DNA of 64,000 nucleotides from Gracilibacillus suaedae (GCF_017599345.1 NZ_JAGFVL010000062.1:310001-374000); one strand, 5' to 3'; shown: positions 1 through 9,904, numbered from the stretch's first letter. Notes: generated by a model not told the origin, from the letters alone. Translations and numbers: made by a program.

Positions 1-735
1 GATCAACGCATTAAAAGCTACAAGAAGCGGCAAACCTTATTTTTCCAACTGGTTACTATTCTCAGCTATTATTGAGACAGCTTTATATAAGCTGGGTGAG
101 AAAGATTGGGATTCAATGCGTATTGATTATGCCCTTAACCAATTTGAACAATGGAATGTCGGTGATGGCTTGTACAGTGATGGTAGGTCATTTCATGCTG
201 ATTATTACAATAGTTATGTCATCCACCCGATGTTATTGGACATCGTAGAAACAATTGGGCATACATACAGTGATTGGTCGGATAAATCTGAAAAGATTCG
301 TACAAGAGCTGTTCAATATGCACGAATTCAAGAGCGAATGATTTCCCCTGAAGGTGCATTTCCATCGATCGGCCGCTCTTTGGCATATCGCTTTGGTGCT
401 TTTCATCATTTAGCGAATCAAAACTGCGACGTGAACTGCCGTCTGAGTTAGCAGCTGGTCAAGTGAGAGCAGCATTAACAGCTGTCATAAAAAGAACGTT
501 ATCATCTAATGAAGTGTTTGATAATAGTGGCTAGTTAAAAATTGGATTTACAGGCCATCAGCCAGAAGCAGGAGAGGGGTATATCTCTACAGGAAGCTTG
601 TATTTGTGTGCATTTATATTTTTACCATTGGGATTAAAGGAAAGTGATTCGTTTTGGCGAGAAGATGAGCAGGATTGGACTAGTGAAAAAGCTTGGGCTT
701 CAGAAGGGTTTCCTATATATCGGTCATTGGACTAA
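1..735 (+). pseudogene. DUF2264 family protein, broken 3' part
   Basis: Reading from base 2, translation gives a DUF2264-type protein (PF10022; aromatic-rich, with GDGLYSDGRSFHADYYNSYV and FPSIGRSLAYRFGAFHHLA). The frame is lost near 420, where one base appears to be missing from an A-run. A second frame continues the family sequence (LRRELPSELAAGQVRAAL) and has an in-frame TAG at 532-534, where tryptophan might be expected. It then resumes with LKIGFTGHQPEAGEGYISTG and stops at 733-735. Two independent lesions favour a real pseudogene over a sequencing error. The 5' part lies outside the window. DUF2264 proteins often sit among polysaccharide-degradation genes; their activity is not settled. 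Confidence 0.85.
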
Positions 736-741
736 TTACTT

Positions 742-773
742 AAAAAGAATGGAGGGAACCCCATTCTTTTTAA
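742..773 (+). terminator. Rho-independent terminator after the DUF2264 remnant
   Basis: Stem AAAAAGAATGG (742-752) pairs with CCATTCTTTTT (761-771) around an 8-nt loop. The 3' arm supplies the U-tract. It ends the transcript of the broken gene. Confidence 0.8.
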
Positions 774-776
774 ATA

Positions 777-838
777 AGGGAAAGTGTATAACTAATGGAA
801 TCACAACTTTTATAAACAAGTAAGTAGGAATAGGTTAG
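777..838 (+). repeat. Dispersed ~65-bp repeat, family D, copy 1
   Basis: It contains the shared stretch ACAACTTTTATAA flanked by GTATAACTAATGGAATC and AAGTAAGTAGGAATAGGTT. Related copies lie at 32684-32748 and 36736-36800. All three are intergenic and in the same orientation. Function unknown. Confidence 0.75.
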
Positions 839-889
839 TGGTTTTAACTGCACTGGGGTAATAACCCAAGTTGCCAAGTCTGATATATG

Positions 890-1126
890 TTGTAGAGCAG
901 ATATTAGCGAAGGCCGCCCACTTCAACTTCTGTGGGAATCGTTTGACCTGAAGAATCACTTTTTCGAGTGGTTTTTGCTCGGAAAAGTTAGCTGAAGGAC
1001 AAACCCCATCGGAAAGGGAAGTGGGCTAGCCGGAGTGGTGGTCAAGCTGTTCAAGTATTTCATAAGGAATCGCAGATCTACTTAGCATGTGAGTGATAAG
1101 GACTAAGCAGTTTTGCTCAGTCTTTC
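890..1126 (+). repeat. Long-hairpin dispersed element, family H, copy 1
   Basis: Outer arms GCCCACTTC (916-924) and GAAGTGGGC (1018-1026) enclose further imperfect pairing and the family core AAAGTTAGCTGAAGG. The 3' flank (GGAGTGGTGGTCAAGCTGTTC and a GACTAAGC/GCTCAGTC hairpin at about 1101-1120) is shared with the copy at 12666-13160, so the repeat unit is longer than the hairpin. It fills most of the gap between the DUF2264 remnant and cysC. Confidence 0.75.
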
Positions 1127-1726
1127 TTAAATATAACTGCTGATTTCTAAATACTCAATTATCTCAGTTACTGCTTCGTCAACAGATTTATTTTCGGTAT
1201 CGATTACTAACTCCGGTTGCTCCGGCTCTTCGTAAGGTGCATCGATACCAGTAAACCCTTTGATCTCACCTGAACGAGCTTTTTGATAAAGCCCTTTTGG
1301 ATCACGAGCTTCACATTTTTCAAGACTACATTTTACATATACTTCGATAAATTCGCCATCAGCTAAAAGCTTTCTGACATTATCACGGTCTTCGCGGTAT
1401 GGTGAAATAAAAGCGGTAAGTGTGATTATACCAGCATCATTTAATAACTTGGCTACTTCACCAATCCGTCTAATATTTTCTTTGCGATCCTCCGGGCTAA
1501 AGCCTAAGTTATTATTTAAACCGTGACGAATATTATCACCATCTAAGCGATAGGATCGAACTCCTTTTTCAAAAAGTGCTTTTTCCAATTCAACTGTTAT
1601 GGTCGATTTGCCTGAACCTGAAAGTCCGGTGAACCATAATACCGGACTTTGGTGATTGTTTTGCTTGATTCGATCCTGTTTCGATACTGCTGAGTCATGC
1701 CATACGATGTTTTTTGCTTGTGTCAT
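1127..1726 (-). CDS. cysC: Adenylylsulfate kinase
   Basis: This enzyme phosphorylates adenosine 5'-phosphosulfate (APS) to PAPS with ATP in cytoplasmic sulfate assimilation. The 199-aa length is normal. A P-loop, GLSGSGKST, lies at residues 34-42, followed by the family segments [12 protein letters not shown] and [10 protein letters not shown]. It is the last gene of the cysH-cysJ-cysI-sat-cysC operon. Its ATG overlaps the sat stop in an ATGA arrangement, so the two are probably translationally coupled. The CysH here is of the cysteine-rich type that can use APS directly, so CysC may serve PAPS-dependent reactions or a parallel route. That last point is inference. Confidence 0.95.
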   Translation of the reverse strand: MTQAKNIVWHDSAVSKQDRIKQNNHQSPVLWFTGLSGSGKSTITVELEKALFEKGVRSYRLDGDNIRHGLNNNLGFSPEDRKENIRRIGEVAKLLNDAGIITLTAFISPYREDRDNVRKLLADGEFIEVYVKCSLEKCEARDPKGLYQKARSGEIKGFTGIDAPYEEPEQPELVIDTENKSVDEAVTEIIEYLEISSYI

Positions 1727-2910
1727 TCGTTTGAACCCCTTTGCAATCCTTTGATTAACACTTCAGCAACTTCTGGTCTTGAAAATTGCCGTGGTAGAGA
1801 CTCCCCGTTGCGAAGTTTTTCTCTTACCTTTGTTCCGCTCAAATGCACATGCTCAGATTTATCATGTGGACAGGTTTTCTGTGTAGCCATGTTCTCACAT
1901 TTTTTGCAAAAGAAGGCATGCTCGAATTTGAAAATTTGGATACCCAGCTCAGCTTCATATTTCGAAATTAATTCTTGGGCTTCATACGTACCATAATAAT
2001 CACCAACACCTGCATGGTCACGTCCAACAATGAAATGTGTACAGCCGTAATTTTTACGGACGATAGCATGTAATATCGCCTCTCGTGGTCCCGCATAACG
2101 CATGGCAGCCGGATAAATAACAAGTCGGGTGCGGTCTTGTGGATAATAATGTTTCAAGATTATTTGATAGCTTTCCATACGAATATCTGCTGGAATATCA
2201 TCAGATTTTGTTTCGCCAACCAATGGATTCAGTAATAGGCCATCAACAGATTCTAATGCACTTTTTTGAATGTACTCATGGGCACGGTGGACAGGGTTTC
2301 TTGTTTGGAAGCCGACTACCGTTTTCCAACCTAAGTCTTGAAAAAGCTGTCTTGTTTCAGCTGGGTCCAGATAAAAGTCTTTAAATTGATCATGCTTCGG
2401 ACGATTTAGTAACGTGATAGGTCCAGCTAAATAGACATTACCTTTTTCATAAAGCTTTTTGACACCAGGGTGCGCATCTTCTGTTGTCCCATAAACAGAT
2501 TCTGCTTCTTTTACTTTGTCATAAGTGTATTTTTCTTCTAGATCCAGTGTTCCGTAAAGAATATCATCCTCACCGTAAAGTGCGATCTTTTCACCAATGT
2601 CTAAGTTGTCAGCTTCTGCTTCAGTTACTGCTAATGTGATTGGGATACTCCAAACAGTACCATCAGCTAAGTGTAGGTTTTCGACTACTTCTTGATAGTC
2701 TTTTTCGCCGAGGAAACCGGTTAGTGGACTAAATCCGCCAATCGCTATCAATTCCAGGTCTGAAATACTCCATGCGTTGATTGTTATTTTTTTTAATGCT
2801 TCTGCTTCTTTTAATAATTGTTCTCGCTCTGCACCTTTTGCTTCACGGTTGATTAAGGTACCACCATGTGCCTTGATTGTTTCTTGTGTTTGTTCTTTAA
2901 TTGCAACCAC
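1723..2910 (-). CDS. sat: Sulfate adenylyltransferase (ATP sulfurylase)
   Basis: Sat makes APS from sulfate and ATP, the activation step of assimilation. At 395 aa it is a normal single-domain bacterial Sat. The nucleotide-binding motif [10 protein letters not shown] is at residues 202-211 and GRDHAG at 296-301. A C-terminal CKKC and CPHD cluster near residues 335-350 looks like the family's zinc site. The start is GTG: its G is the last base of the cysI TAG stop, and AAAGGAG lies just upstream inside the end of cysI. It is cotranscribed with cysI and cysC, and upstream control is by the SAM riboswitch. Confidence 0.95.
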   Translation of the reverse strand: MVAIKEQTQETIKAHGGTLINREAKGAEREQLLKEAEALKKITINAWSISDLELIAIGGFSPLTGFLGEKDYQEVVENLHLADGTVWSIPITLAVTEAEADNLDIGEKIALYGEDDILYGTLDLEEKYTYDKVKEAESVYGTTEDAHPGVKKLYEKGNVYLAGPITLLNRPKHDQFKDFYLDPAETRQLFQDLGWKTVVGFQTRNPVHRAHEYIQKSALESVDGLLLNPLVGETKSDDIPADIRMESYQIILKHYYPQDRTRLVIYPAAMRYAGPREAILHAIVRKNYGCTHFIVGRDHAGVGDYYGTYEAQELISKYEAELGIQIFKFEHAFFCKKCENMATQKTCPHDKSEHVHLSGTKVREKLRNGESLPRQFSRPEVAEVLIKGLQRGSNE

Positions 2911-4622
2911 TATAAAACTCCTTTCATATCGCGGTGGAAATTCTGCCCGTCAAAAACTTCATCCACATAGCCCTTACGGACAACAAAGTCACCAAAATGT
3001 TCTTTATTTGTACGATTTTGCGCAAAGTCTTGAAAGATTTCTTTTAATGTTGCCAGGATTTCTTCTTCGCCAATATTTTCACGGTACAGCTGATTTAAAC
3101 GGTCGCCAATAAAACTTCCGCCTAAATAGAGGTTGTATTTCCCGGGAGCTTTACCGATAAAGGCAATCTCAGCTAGGGCAGGGCGTGAACAACCATTTGG
3201 ACATCCTGACATCCGAATCACAATCTCTTCATCCTGTAAGCCTTCTTCAGCTAAAAGGCCTTCGATTTTGTCGATAAGAGAAGGTAAGTAACGCTCAGAT
3301 TCCGCCATTGCTAGTCCACATGTAGGCATTGCTACACAAGCAATTGAATTTCGACGTAAGCCTGAATATTGTTTCCCATCTCTAATGCCATACATGTCGA
3401 GGATTTCGTTGATTTTTTTCTTTTTCGGTGCTGTAGCATTTGCTATGACTAGATTCTGGTTTGGAGTTAAGCGGAAATCACCAGTGTGAATGTTGGCAAT
3501 TTCGCGTAAAGCCGTCATCAGTTTATAATCATCAGAATCTTTTACTCTCCCATTTTCAACAAAAAGGGTTAGGTGCCATCTGTTACTTCCTTTGATCCAG
3601 CCATATCTATCGCCATTGTGGTCGAAATGATATTCTTTTGCTTCTTCTAATTCCCACCCGAGTCTTTCAGCAAGTTCTTGTTTGAACCAATCAAGCCCAT
3701 AGCGATCGATCGTATATTTAAATCTAGCATTTTTACGGTCTGACCGATTACCATAGTCTCGTTGAATTGTGACGATTTTCTCCGCAACATCCACGACATC
3801 TTTTTTTGCGCAGTATCCAGCAATCTTTCCGAGTTGTGGGTAGGTATTGGTATTCCCATGTGTGGATCCCATTCCACCACCGACTACGACGTTAAAACCT
3901 TGCACTTGATCGTTTTCAATGATGGCAATTAATCCGATATCTTGTGAAAAGACATCGACATCATTAGAAGGTGGTGCAGCAATACCGATTTTAAATTTCC
4001 TTGGCAAATAGGTCTTACCGTAAATCGGTTCTTCTTCCTCTTTGGAATCGATAATTTTTTCTTTATCTAACCATATTTCATGATAAGCACCAGTTTTCGG
4101 TGAGAGATGATCGCTGATTTTTTGTGCCCAATCTTGAATTTCCTGATGGACTTCAGATTGATAAGGGTTCGGATTACACATGACGTTACGATTAACATCC
4201 CCACATGCAGCAATTGTTGTCATTAATGCTTCATTGATCGTTTTTATGGTGTCTTTTAAATTCCATTTTAATATCCCGTGTAATTGAAAAGCTTGGCGGG
4301 TCGTCAGTTTTATCGTATGATCGCCATATTTTTGTGCTAATTCATCAGTTGCAAGCCATTGCTTAGGAGTTGCGACACCACCAGGTATAGCAACGCGAAG
4401 CATGAATTGATAAGCAGGCTCTAGCTTTTGTTTGCGTCGTTCATCTCTAATGTCACGGTCGTCCTGTTGGTAGCTTCCATGGAACTTCAACAGTTTTGTA
4501 TCATCTTCCGATATAGATGCGGTAATCGGATCTTGTAGTCCTTCTTCAATCGTTCCTCTTAAAAAACGGCTTTCTTCTTTCAGCTTTTCCATTGAGTCTA
4601 GTTTATTAGGATCGTTTACCAT
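2910..4622 (-). CDS. cysI: Sulfite reductase (NADPH) hemoprotein beta subunit
   Basis: CysI reduces sulfite to sulfide at a siroheme/[4Fe-4S] centre using electrons from CysJ. The 570-aa length is standard. The cluster cysteines are visible as C429-x5-C435 and C474-x3-C478 (CVAMPTC and [10 protein letters not shown]). It lies 12 nt downstream of cysJ with an AAGGGGGA ribosome site before its ATG. No siroheme biosynthesis genes (ylnDEF type) accompany the operon, so the cofactor must be made from elsewhere in the genome. Confidence 0.96.
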   Translation of the reverse strand: MVNDPNKLDSMEKLKEESRFLRGTIEEGLQDPITASISEDDTKLLKFHGSYQQDDRDIRDERRKQKLEPAYQFMLRVAIPGGVATPKQWLATDELAQKYGDHTIKLTTRQAFQLHGILKWNLKDTIKTINEALMTTIAACGDVNRNVMCNPNPYQSEVHQEIQDWAQKISDHLSPKTGAYHEIWLDKEKIIDSKEEEEPIYGKTYLPRKFKIGIAAPPSNDVDVFSQDIGLIAIIENDQVQGFNVVVGGGMGSTHGNTNTYPQLGKIAGYCAKKDVVDVAEKIVTIQRDYGNRSDRKNARFKYTIDRYGLDWFKQELAERLGWELEEAKEYHFDHNGDRYGWIKGSNRWHLTLFVENGRVKDSDDYKLMTALREIANIHTGDFRLTPNQNLVIANATAPKKKKINEILDMYGIRDGKQYSGLRRNSIACVAMPTCGLAMAESERYLPSLIDKIEGLLAEEGLQDEEIVIRMSGCPNGCSRPALAEIAFIGKAPGKYNLYLGGSFIGDRLNQLYRENIGEEEILATLKEIFQDFAQNRTNKEHFGDFVVRKGYVDEVFDGQNFHRDMKGVL

Positions 4623-4634
4623 TTTTGTTCCCCC

Positions 4635-6437
4635 TTAATACACATCACGTTGGTATCTCTTTTCCTGTTTTAATTTATTGATATACTCTTTTGCAGCTTC
4701 CTCGCTAAGCTTTCCTTGTTCGCTAATAATCGAGATTAAGGCTTCGTGTACATCCTTTGCCATTCGTTTTTCATCCCCGCATACAAACAGATGTGCACCT
4801 GCTTCGATCCATTCGAATAATTCTTTTGCTTTTTCTTGCATGCGATGCTGTACATATACTTTTTGTTCACTATCTCTAGAGAAGGCAACATCCATTTTGG
4901 ACAGGTAACCTTGTTTTAACCAATTTTGCCAATCTACTTGATACAAAAAGTCCGTACGGAAATGCTGATCACCAAAGAAGAGCCATGTTTTTCCTTTCAG
5001 TTCAAGTTCTTCACGTTCCTCGATATAGCCTCTAAATGGTGCTACACCAGTACCAGGTCCAATCATAATCACCGGCGTTTCCTCATCCATTGGGAATTTG
5101 AAATTAGGATTTTTATGCACATAAACATTGAGTTGATCACCTGGTTTAATCCTGTCAGCGATTTCCCCTGTGCATACACCACATCGGTCACGTCCATGTG
5201 TATGATACCTGACAGTTGCCAAAGTTAAATGCACCTCATCAGGATTTGCTTGATAACTACTAGCGATCGAGTATTGTCTTGCAGGAATCTTTCTTAAAAA
5301 GTGCATAATCGATGTTGGATCCAGTTGTTTTGGTGGATAGTCAATAATCAAGTCTAATAAATCACGACCATCAATATAGGCTTTTACCTTCTCGGGATCT
5401 TTGACTAATTCTTGAAGATGTTCATGATTAAAATAAGTGCTAGCTTTTTCCAATAACCCTTTCGTAATTCTCGTAATCTCAAAAATAGAGGTTAGAGCTT
5501 CCTGAACGGAGCGAATTTCCCCTTGTTTATTAATGGGTATCGTTTGTTCTGCATTCCATTTAAGCTCTTCAATAATCGCTTGAACCAGAGCAGGATCATT
5601 CTTCGGATAAATTGCTAAACAATCTCCAGGTTCATAACTGAGGTTAGAGCCTTCCAATGAAATTTCAATGTGTCTTGTTTCTTTATTTGATCCTTTACCA
5701 CTAAGAACAATGTTATCTAATACTTCAGCAGAATAAGGGTTGTTCTTCGAATAAATTGGTTGTTCTGCAGGAGTTGGTTGAGTGTCGACGGTTTGTGTGT
5801 TGTTTCCGGCATCTTTTTTCAGAATACCGATTACTTCTGAAATCCATTCGTCAGCAGGTTCTTCGTAATCGACATCACAGTCAACACGTGGATGAATTCT
5901 AGTTGCCCCCAATTCTTCTAATCGTTTATCAAAATCTTTACCAGTCTGACAGAAATGTTCATAGGATTCATCACCAAGTGACAAAACAGAGAAGTTAACA
6001 TCCTCTAGCTTAGGAGCTTTACGACTGTGTAAAAACTCGTGGAATTGAATAGCGTTGTCAGGTGGGTCTCCTTCCCCATGAGTTGCCGTAATAATGAATA
6101 AATCTTCTGCTTCTTTTAGTTTCTTCGGTTTAAAGTCATCCATGGCAGAAACTGTTACGTCTCTTTGCATATCCTTTAGCTGTTTGGATAGCTGTTCTGC
6201 TAGTTCTTGACTGTTACCGGTTTCCGATCCGTATAAAATGGTGACGGTTCGGGTTTTAACCTGTGTAGGAGCAGGCTGTTCAACCGGTGTAACACTTTGT
6301 GATGAATGAGATTGAGAAGCAGCCAAATATCCAGAGAGCCAATTTTTCTGTGCGTCTGTCAGTGTTGGTAGAATTTGATTCAATATTTCCGTCTGCTTTT
6401 CATCAAACGGACTGTTTACTACTTGTAATGTCAACAT
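4635..6437 (-). CDS. cysJ: Sulfite reductase (NADPH) flavoprotein alpha subunit
   Basis: CysJ passes electrons from NADPH through FAD and FMN to CysI. Domains in order: a short N-terminal region, a flavodoxin domain (ILYGSETGNSQE near residue 70, to about 205), an FAD-binding domain with RQYSIASS and CGVCTGEIADRI, and an NADPH-binding domain with MIGPGTGVAPFRGYIEE. It ends in KRYQRDVY, the usual aromatic C-terminus of this family. I place the start at the ATG at 6437, preceded by AAGAGGTG; a GTG two codons earlier is possible. About 600 aa, as expected. Confidence 0.95.
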   Translation of the reverse strand: MLTLQVVNSPFDEKQTEILNQILPTLTDAQKNWLSGYLAASQSHSSQSVTPVEQPAPTQVKTRTVTILYGSETGNSQELAEQLSKQLKDMQRDVTVSAMDDFKPKKLKEAEDLFIITATHGEGDPPDNAIQFHEFLHSRKAPKLEDVNFSVLSLGDESYEHFCQTGKDFDKRLEELGATRIHPRVDCDVDYEEPADEWISEVIGILKKDAGNNTQTVDTQPTPAEQPIYSKNNPYSAEVLDNIVLSGKGSNKETRHIEISLEGSNLSYEPGDCLAIYPKNDPALVQAIIEELKWNAEQTIPINKQGEIRSVQEALTSIFEITRITKGLLEKASTYFNHEHLQELVKDPEKVKAYIDGRDLLDLIIDYPPKQLDPTSIMHFLRKIPARQYSIASSYQANPDEVHLTLATVRYHTHGRDRCGVCTGEIADRIKPGDQLNVYVHKNPNFKFPMDEETPVIMIGPGTGVAPFRGYIEEREELELKGKTWLFFGDQHFRTDFLYQVDWQNWLKQGYLSKMDVAFSRDSEQKVYVQHRMQEKAKELFEWIEAGAHLFVCGDEKRMAKDVHEALISIISEQGKLSEEAAKEYINKLKQEKRYQRDVY

Positions 6438-6493
6438 TTTCACCTCTTTTAATTAATCCGATAGATTTACTTATGTTTGGCTATAAAAAATAA

Positions 6494-7222
6494 TCACTTT
6501 GTTGATTGTGGAGTAGCATGTAGTCCACATTCAGTTTTTTGAAAGTTGGCCCATCGTCCTGAACGTTCGTCATCAACATCCGTAACTTGTGTAGTACACG
6601 GTATACAACCAATGCTAGGATAATTTTGATCATGTAGCTTGTTATAAGGTAATTGATGGTGCTCAATATATTCCCACACATCATCCCAGGACCAATAAAT
6701 TAATGGACAAATTTTAATGGACTGGAAACGGTCATCCTTGTTAATAAAGTTGGTATTGGCTCTTGTTGGAGATTGTGACCTTCTTAATCCTGAAATCCAA
6801 GCGGTTGCTCCACTCAGTGCGTCTTCTAATGGTTTAACTTTTCTAATGTAACAACATTGATCAGGATTTCTGCTCCACAACGCTGATCCATACTGTTCTC
6901 GTTGTTCATCAACAGTGAGAGAGGGCTTCTGCATTACGATATCTAATGACGGATAACGTTCTTTGACCTCATCAATCAGGTCATATGTTTCTTGGAAATG
7001 CAAGCCAGTGTCTAAAAATACTAATCTAGCATCTGGTTGGACAGTTGCAATCATGTCAATTAAAACCATACTTTCTGCTCCAAAACTACAGGCATAGACT
7101 AAAGAATTGCCATACGTTTGATAAGCCCATTCAAGGATCTTTAGAGCTCCTTTGGTAGGATCTTGTTGGTCGGGAGTCTCATTGTTCAACGGGCTGTCAT
7201 AAAAATTTTCATAAGTCAGCAT
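6494..7222 (-). CDS. cysH: Phosphoadenylyl/adenylyl-sulfate reductase
   Basis: CysH reduces APS and/or PAPS to sulfite with thioredoxin. The ATG at 7222 is preceded by AGGAGGAAG at good distance. The longer frame from 7240 would put this ribosome site inside the gene, so the 242-aa form is preferred. Cysteines C123-C124 (QCCYIRKV) and C206-x2-C209 (GCIPC) form the [4Fe-4S] signature of APS-reducing enzymes, and C232 in KTECGLH is the catalytic residue. Family knowledge: the B. subtilis enzyme of this type accepts both APS and PAPS. It is the first gene of the operon, directly after the SAM-I riboswitch. Confidence 0.94.
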   Translation of the reverse strand: MLTYENFYDSPLNNETPDQQDPTKGALKILEWAYQTYGNSLVYACSFGAESMVLIDMIATVQPDARLVFLDTGLHFQETYDLIDEVKERYPSLDIVMQKPSLTVDEQREQYGSALWSRNPDQCCYIRKVKPLEDALSGATAWISGLRRSQSPTRANTNFINKDDRFQSIKICPLIYWSWDDVWEYIEHHQLPYNKLHDQNYPSIGCIPCTTQVTDVDDERSGRWANFQKTECGLHATPQSTK

Positions 7223-7241
7223 ATGTTGCTTCCTCCTCATT

Positions 7242-7272
7242 AAAAAACCTTCTTATCGTTTGATAAGAAGGT
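7242..7272 (-). terminator. Intrinsic terminator of the SAM-I riboswitch
   Basis: Stem GATAAGAAGG/CCTTCTTATC (7249-7258 with 7262-7271) is followed on the minus strand by a U-run (7242-7248). The 5' arm of the stem repeats the 3' strand of the aptamer P1 helix, which is the arrangement needed for switching between terminator and antiterminator. Confidence 0.9.
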
Positions 7273-7290
7273 AAGCAATGTGTAATCATT

Positions 7291-7407
7291 CCTTCTTATC
7301 TTTCGGGTTCAGTTTATGCTGTCCCGCAGGATTTGGCACAGTGTTATCTTTCTAACCTGTTGCCGAGGTTTCATAGGGCCTGCCCCTCCACCTCTCTGGA
7401 TAAGAAT
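7291..7407 (-). ncRNA. SAM-I (S-box) riboswitch aptamer
   Basis: On the minus strand the segment begins TTCTTATCCAGAGAGGTGGA, continues with CCCTATGAAACCTCGGCAAC and TGTGCCAAATCCTGC, and closes with AGATAAGAAG, which pairs with the 5' end as P1. These are the conserved S-box core elements in the right order. The expression platform at 7242-7272 is an intrinsic terminator. Expected logic: high S-adenosylmethionine stabilises P1, the terminator forms, and cysH-cysJ-cysI-sat-cysC is turned off. cysH of B. subtilis is also under S-box control. Confidence 0.96.
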
Positions 7408-7431
7408 TCCATTTATTGTCCGTTTAATTAC

Positions 7432-7460
7432 ATAGTATACATTATTAACGAAAAAGTCAA
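7432..7460 (-). promoter_or_regulatory. Sigma-A-type promoter of the cys operon
   Basis: On the minus strand, TTGACT (7455-7460) and TACTAT (7432-7437) are separated by 17 nt. The start point would lie just ahead of the riboswitch. Confidence 0.75.
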
Positions 7461-7481
7461 TGAATCTATTGTAAAAAATGT

Positions 7482-7517
7482 AAAAAATAATACCAAGTAA
7501 CTAGGGATTACTTGGTA
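7482..7517 (-). terminator. Terminator after the aldo/keto reductase gene
   Basis: Stem ACCAAGTAA/TTACTTGGT (7492-7500 with 7508-7516) is followed on the minus strand by ATTATTTTTT. Confidence 0.85.
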
Positions 7518-7526
7518 TAGGTACAA

Positions 7527-8471
7527 TTACAGATGTAATATATCCTCTACCTTAGCAATTGTCTCTTGGGAGAGTTTAACACCGGAAGCTTTGGCGTTTT
7601 CTTCAATTTGTTCTGGTTTACTTGCACCGATAAGCGCACTAGATACGTTGTCTTGACGCAAGATCCAGGCAATCGCTAATTGAGCTAATGACAAATTTTC
7701 GTTCGCTGCGATCCCTTTTAATGCTTCCACCCGTTCCAAATTCTTCTCTGTTAATACTCGAGATAAATCTAAATTTTTTTGAGCAGCGCGACTATCTTCG
7801 GGAATTGCTTCTCCTTTTTTATATTTCCCTGTTAATACACCTTGGGCGAGAGGAGAGAAGACAACCTGGCCAATGCCGTGCTTTTCACTTACAGGAATGA
7901 CTTCATCTTCAATATAACGCTGAAGCATACTATAGTTTGGTTGGTTAACAACAATGCGGTCTAACAATTTTTGGTCTGCAAGATGAACAGCCTCCGTCAT
8001 TTGTTCAGCAGTCCATTCACTGACACCAATGTATAACACTTTTCCTTGGCGTACAAGATCATCCAATGCGCGTAACGTTTCTTCTAGTGGTGTATCGGCG
8101 TGATAACGGTGACAGTAATAAATATCGACATAATCAAGTCCTAACCGCTGCAAGCTGGCATCACATTGCTCCATAATATGCTTTCGAGAAAGACCTTGAT
8201 CATTGGGTCCATCTCCCATTTTGCCAAATACTTTTGTAGCAAGGACATAGGAGCTACGTGGATATTTTCTTAAAGCTTTTCCTACAATTTTCTCTGCTTC
8301 TCCACGCATGTAAACATTGGCTGTATCAAAAAAGTTAATCCCGAGGTCGTAGGCTTTATCAATGGAAGCCTCAGCATTCTTTTCCTCGACATAGCCTCCA
8401 TATGTAAGCCAGCTGCCTAAACTGATTTCGCTTACTTTCAGACCGGTTTTACCTAACGGACGATATTGCAT
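7527..8471 (-). CDS. Aldo/keto reductase
   Basis: This is a 314-aa NAD(P)H-dependent oxidoreductase of the aldo/keto reductase superfamily, closest in look to the YghZ/Kv-beta-like group. The catalytic tetrad is visible as D49 (FFDTANVY), Y54, K80 (VLATKVFG) and H121 (YYCHRYHADTPLEE). The C-terminal cofactor segment SSALIGASKPEQIEEN is typical. AGGAGGTCATATTTC precedes the ATG. It is monocistronic, with its own terminator. The substrate cannot be told from sequence; such enzymes reduce aldehydes such as methylglyoxal or glyceraldehyde derivatives. Confidence 0.9.
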   Translation of the reverse strand: MQYRPLGKTGLKVSEISLGSWLTYGGYVEEKNAEASIDKAYDLGINFFDTANVYMRGEAEKIVGKALRKYPRSSYVLATKVFGKMGDGPNDQGLSRKHIMEQCDASLQRLGLDYVDIYYCHRYHADTPLEETLRALDDLVRQGKVLYIGVSEWTAEQMTEAVHLADQKLLDRIVVNQPNYSMLQRYIEDEVIPVSEKHGIGQVVFSPLAQGVLTGKYKKGEAIPEDSRAAQKNLDLSRVLTEKNLERVEALKGIAANENLSLAQLAIAWILRQDNVSSALIGASKPEQIEENAKASGVKLSQETIAKVEDILHL

Positions 8472-8680
8472 GAAATATGACCTCCTGTTATTAAGCGTTT
8501 ACAATATTATAATGGAATGAGAGAAGAGAAGCGAATAATCTGTTTAAGATGACATTAGTGGCGTGTGCCGACGAAGCTCCATATACTTCTTCCGTCTGAC
8601 CGGATAATATTAGGTTTGTTCCCTTTATCGAACCTGTAAAATTGAAACTGAGATAGAAGTATTTAGTTTTAGTTTGTAAC

Positions 8681-8723
8681 AAAAAGCCTCTCTTTCTTGG
8701 ATAAACGATTATATCCAAGAAAG
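8681..8723 (-). terminator. Inverted repeat, probable terminator of the DUF2200 gene
   Basis: CTTTCTTGGATA (8692-8703) and TATCCAAGAAAG (8712-8723) form a perfect 12-bp stem. On the minus strand it is followed by AGAGGCTTTTTG, a short and imperfect U-tract. I see no credible gene in the gap 8472-8755. Confidence 0.55.
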
Positions 8724-8755
8724 ACCGGTACTGGATCCATTTATTCAGTATATTA

Positions 8756-9109
8756 TTAAGGTTTCCGCAAAATTTTCTCCATTGCTTTTCCTTTTGCTAA
8801 TTCATCGATCAGCTTATCCAGATAGCGAATTTCCTGCATCGTTGGTTCTTCGATGTCTTCCACTCGGACACCGCAGACCACACCTTGGATCAAAGCCCGT
8901 GAAGGGTTCAATTGGGGAGCCTCCGCAAAGAAGGTCTCAAAGTCTGTTTGTTTTTCCAGGTGTGCTTCTAACTCTTCCTGTCTATATCCTGTCAACCAAC
9001 GGATAATTTCATTGACTTCTGTTTTCGTACGTCCTTTTTTCTCTGCCTTCGTAACATAATGGGGATAGACACTTGCGAAACTCATTGTATAGATCTTATG
9101 TTTGGCCAT
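8756..9109 (-). CDS. DUF2200 domain-containing protein
   Basis: A 117-aa cytoplasmic protein matching the conserved DUF2200 family: it begins [20 protein letters not shown] and continues with [14 protein letters not shown] and [20 protein letters not shown]. The start is the ATG at 9109, since AAAGGGTG sits just upstream; the ATG three codons earlier has no room for a ribosome site. The family has no experimentally known function that I can cite. It has no membrane segment or signal peptide and is probably monocistronic. Confidence 0.85.
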   Translation of the reverse strand: MAKHKIYTMSFASVYPHYVTKAEKKGRTKTEVNEIIRWLTGYRQEELEAHLEKQTDFETFFAEAPQLNPSRALIQGVVCGVRVEDIEEPTMQEIRYLDKLIDELAKGKAMEKILRKP

Positions 9110-9289
9110 GATACACACCCTTTGTTTTATGTTTTTCTTTAGTTTATCACGGAAAATAGTCGGACAAAACCTAACGCAGTGGATTATTACCGCTAAGTCA
9201 GTTACTCATTGTTCCGCTGTACTAAATTGCTTGAAAATAGTAAATAAACCGCATAAATTCAATCAAATTTCAAGCGTGCGATCCTTATT

Positions 9290-9904
9290 CTAATTCTGAA
9301 TATATTTATCAAAAATATCTCCAAAGTCTTTTCTAGTGTTTTCATTATAGGTGGAATTAAACCAGTCAAAGGAGAATTTAGTTGCTTTTTCAAATTCACT
9401 GGAAACATTGCCGTCATGGAATCGATTATCGGTAAACAAAGACTGGGAAGTTTGCAAGCTATCTTTGGCAAATTCTTTTATTCTGTCATTTTCCTCTTGA
9501 ATTTGTGAAATGGTTACTAACGATTTATATAAGTCTGCAATAGCTTCTCCTTCTTTTTTATCAATATCAACAGAAATCGGCTGGCCTCCAAGCGAAAATT
9601 TGATTTCAAGGTCTAAGTCAATCGTACCAGCTGTTTCAACGGAAACATTTTTAATGGGGTAAAGATAATAGTCATACCGAAAAATATTGCGCTTACTACT
9701 AGTCGCTTTTTCCCCATCAAGATGAATTAAGGCACGATTGGTGAAGCAGTATTCATCTGACTTGGACTTTATCAAAAAGTGAATCCGCTCACCCTCTTCG
9801 TGTAATACATAATCATCAGACTCGGTCTTGTCAAAGTCTTCTGGGGCGATGATCTTTCCTATGTCACTTAAACCTAATGCATCACTAGCAATTTTTTTAA
9901 ACAT
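9290..9904 (-). CDS. PH domain-containing protein, YvbH-like
   Basis: This 204-aa protein matches B. subtilis YvbH in length and layout. An N-terminal bacterial pleckstrin-homology domain (about residues 10-130, including EGERIHFLIKSKSDEYCFTN and a beta-rich stretch to VSVETAGTIDLDLEIKFSLG) precedes an alpha-helical YvbH-type extension (about 130-204). AGGAGGTAG precedes the ATG. No signal peptide or membrane span. Function is unknown; stress-related roles have been suggested for bacterial PH-domain families. Confidence 0.8.
   Translation of the reverse strand: MFKKIASDALGLSDIGKIIAPEDFDKTESDDYVLHEEGERIHFLIKSKSDEYCFTNRALIHLDGEKATSSKRNIFRYDYYLYPIKNVSVETAGTIDLDLEIKFSLGGQPISVDIDKKEGEAIADLYKSLVTISQIQEENDRIKEFAKDSLQTSQSLFTDNRFHDGNVSSEFEKATKFSFDWFNSTYNENTRKDFGDIFDKYIQN

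Noticed and set aside
8491-8718. A 75-codon minus-strand frame upstream of the aldo/keto reductase gene
   Set aside because: No ribosome site or recognisable domain. It overlaps the inverted repeat at 8692-8723 and looks like non-coding spacer.
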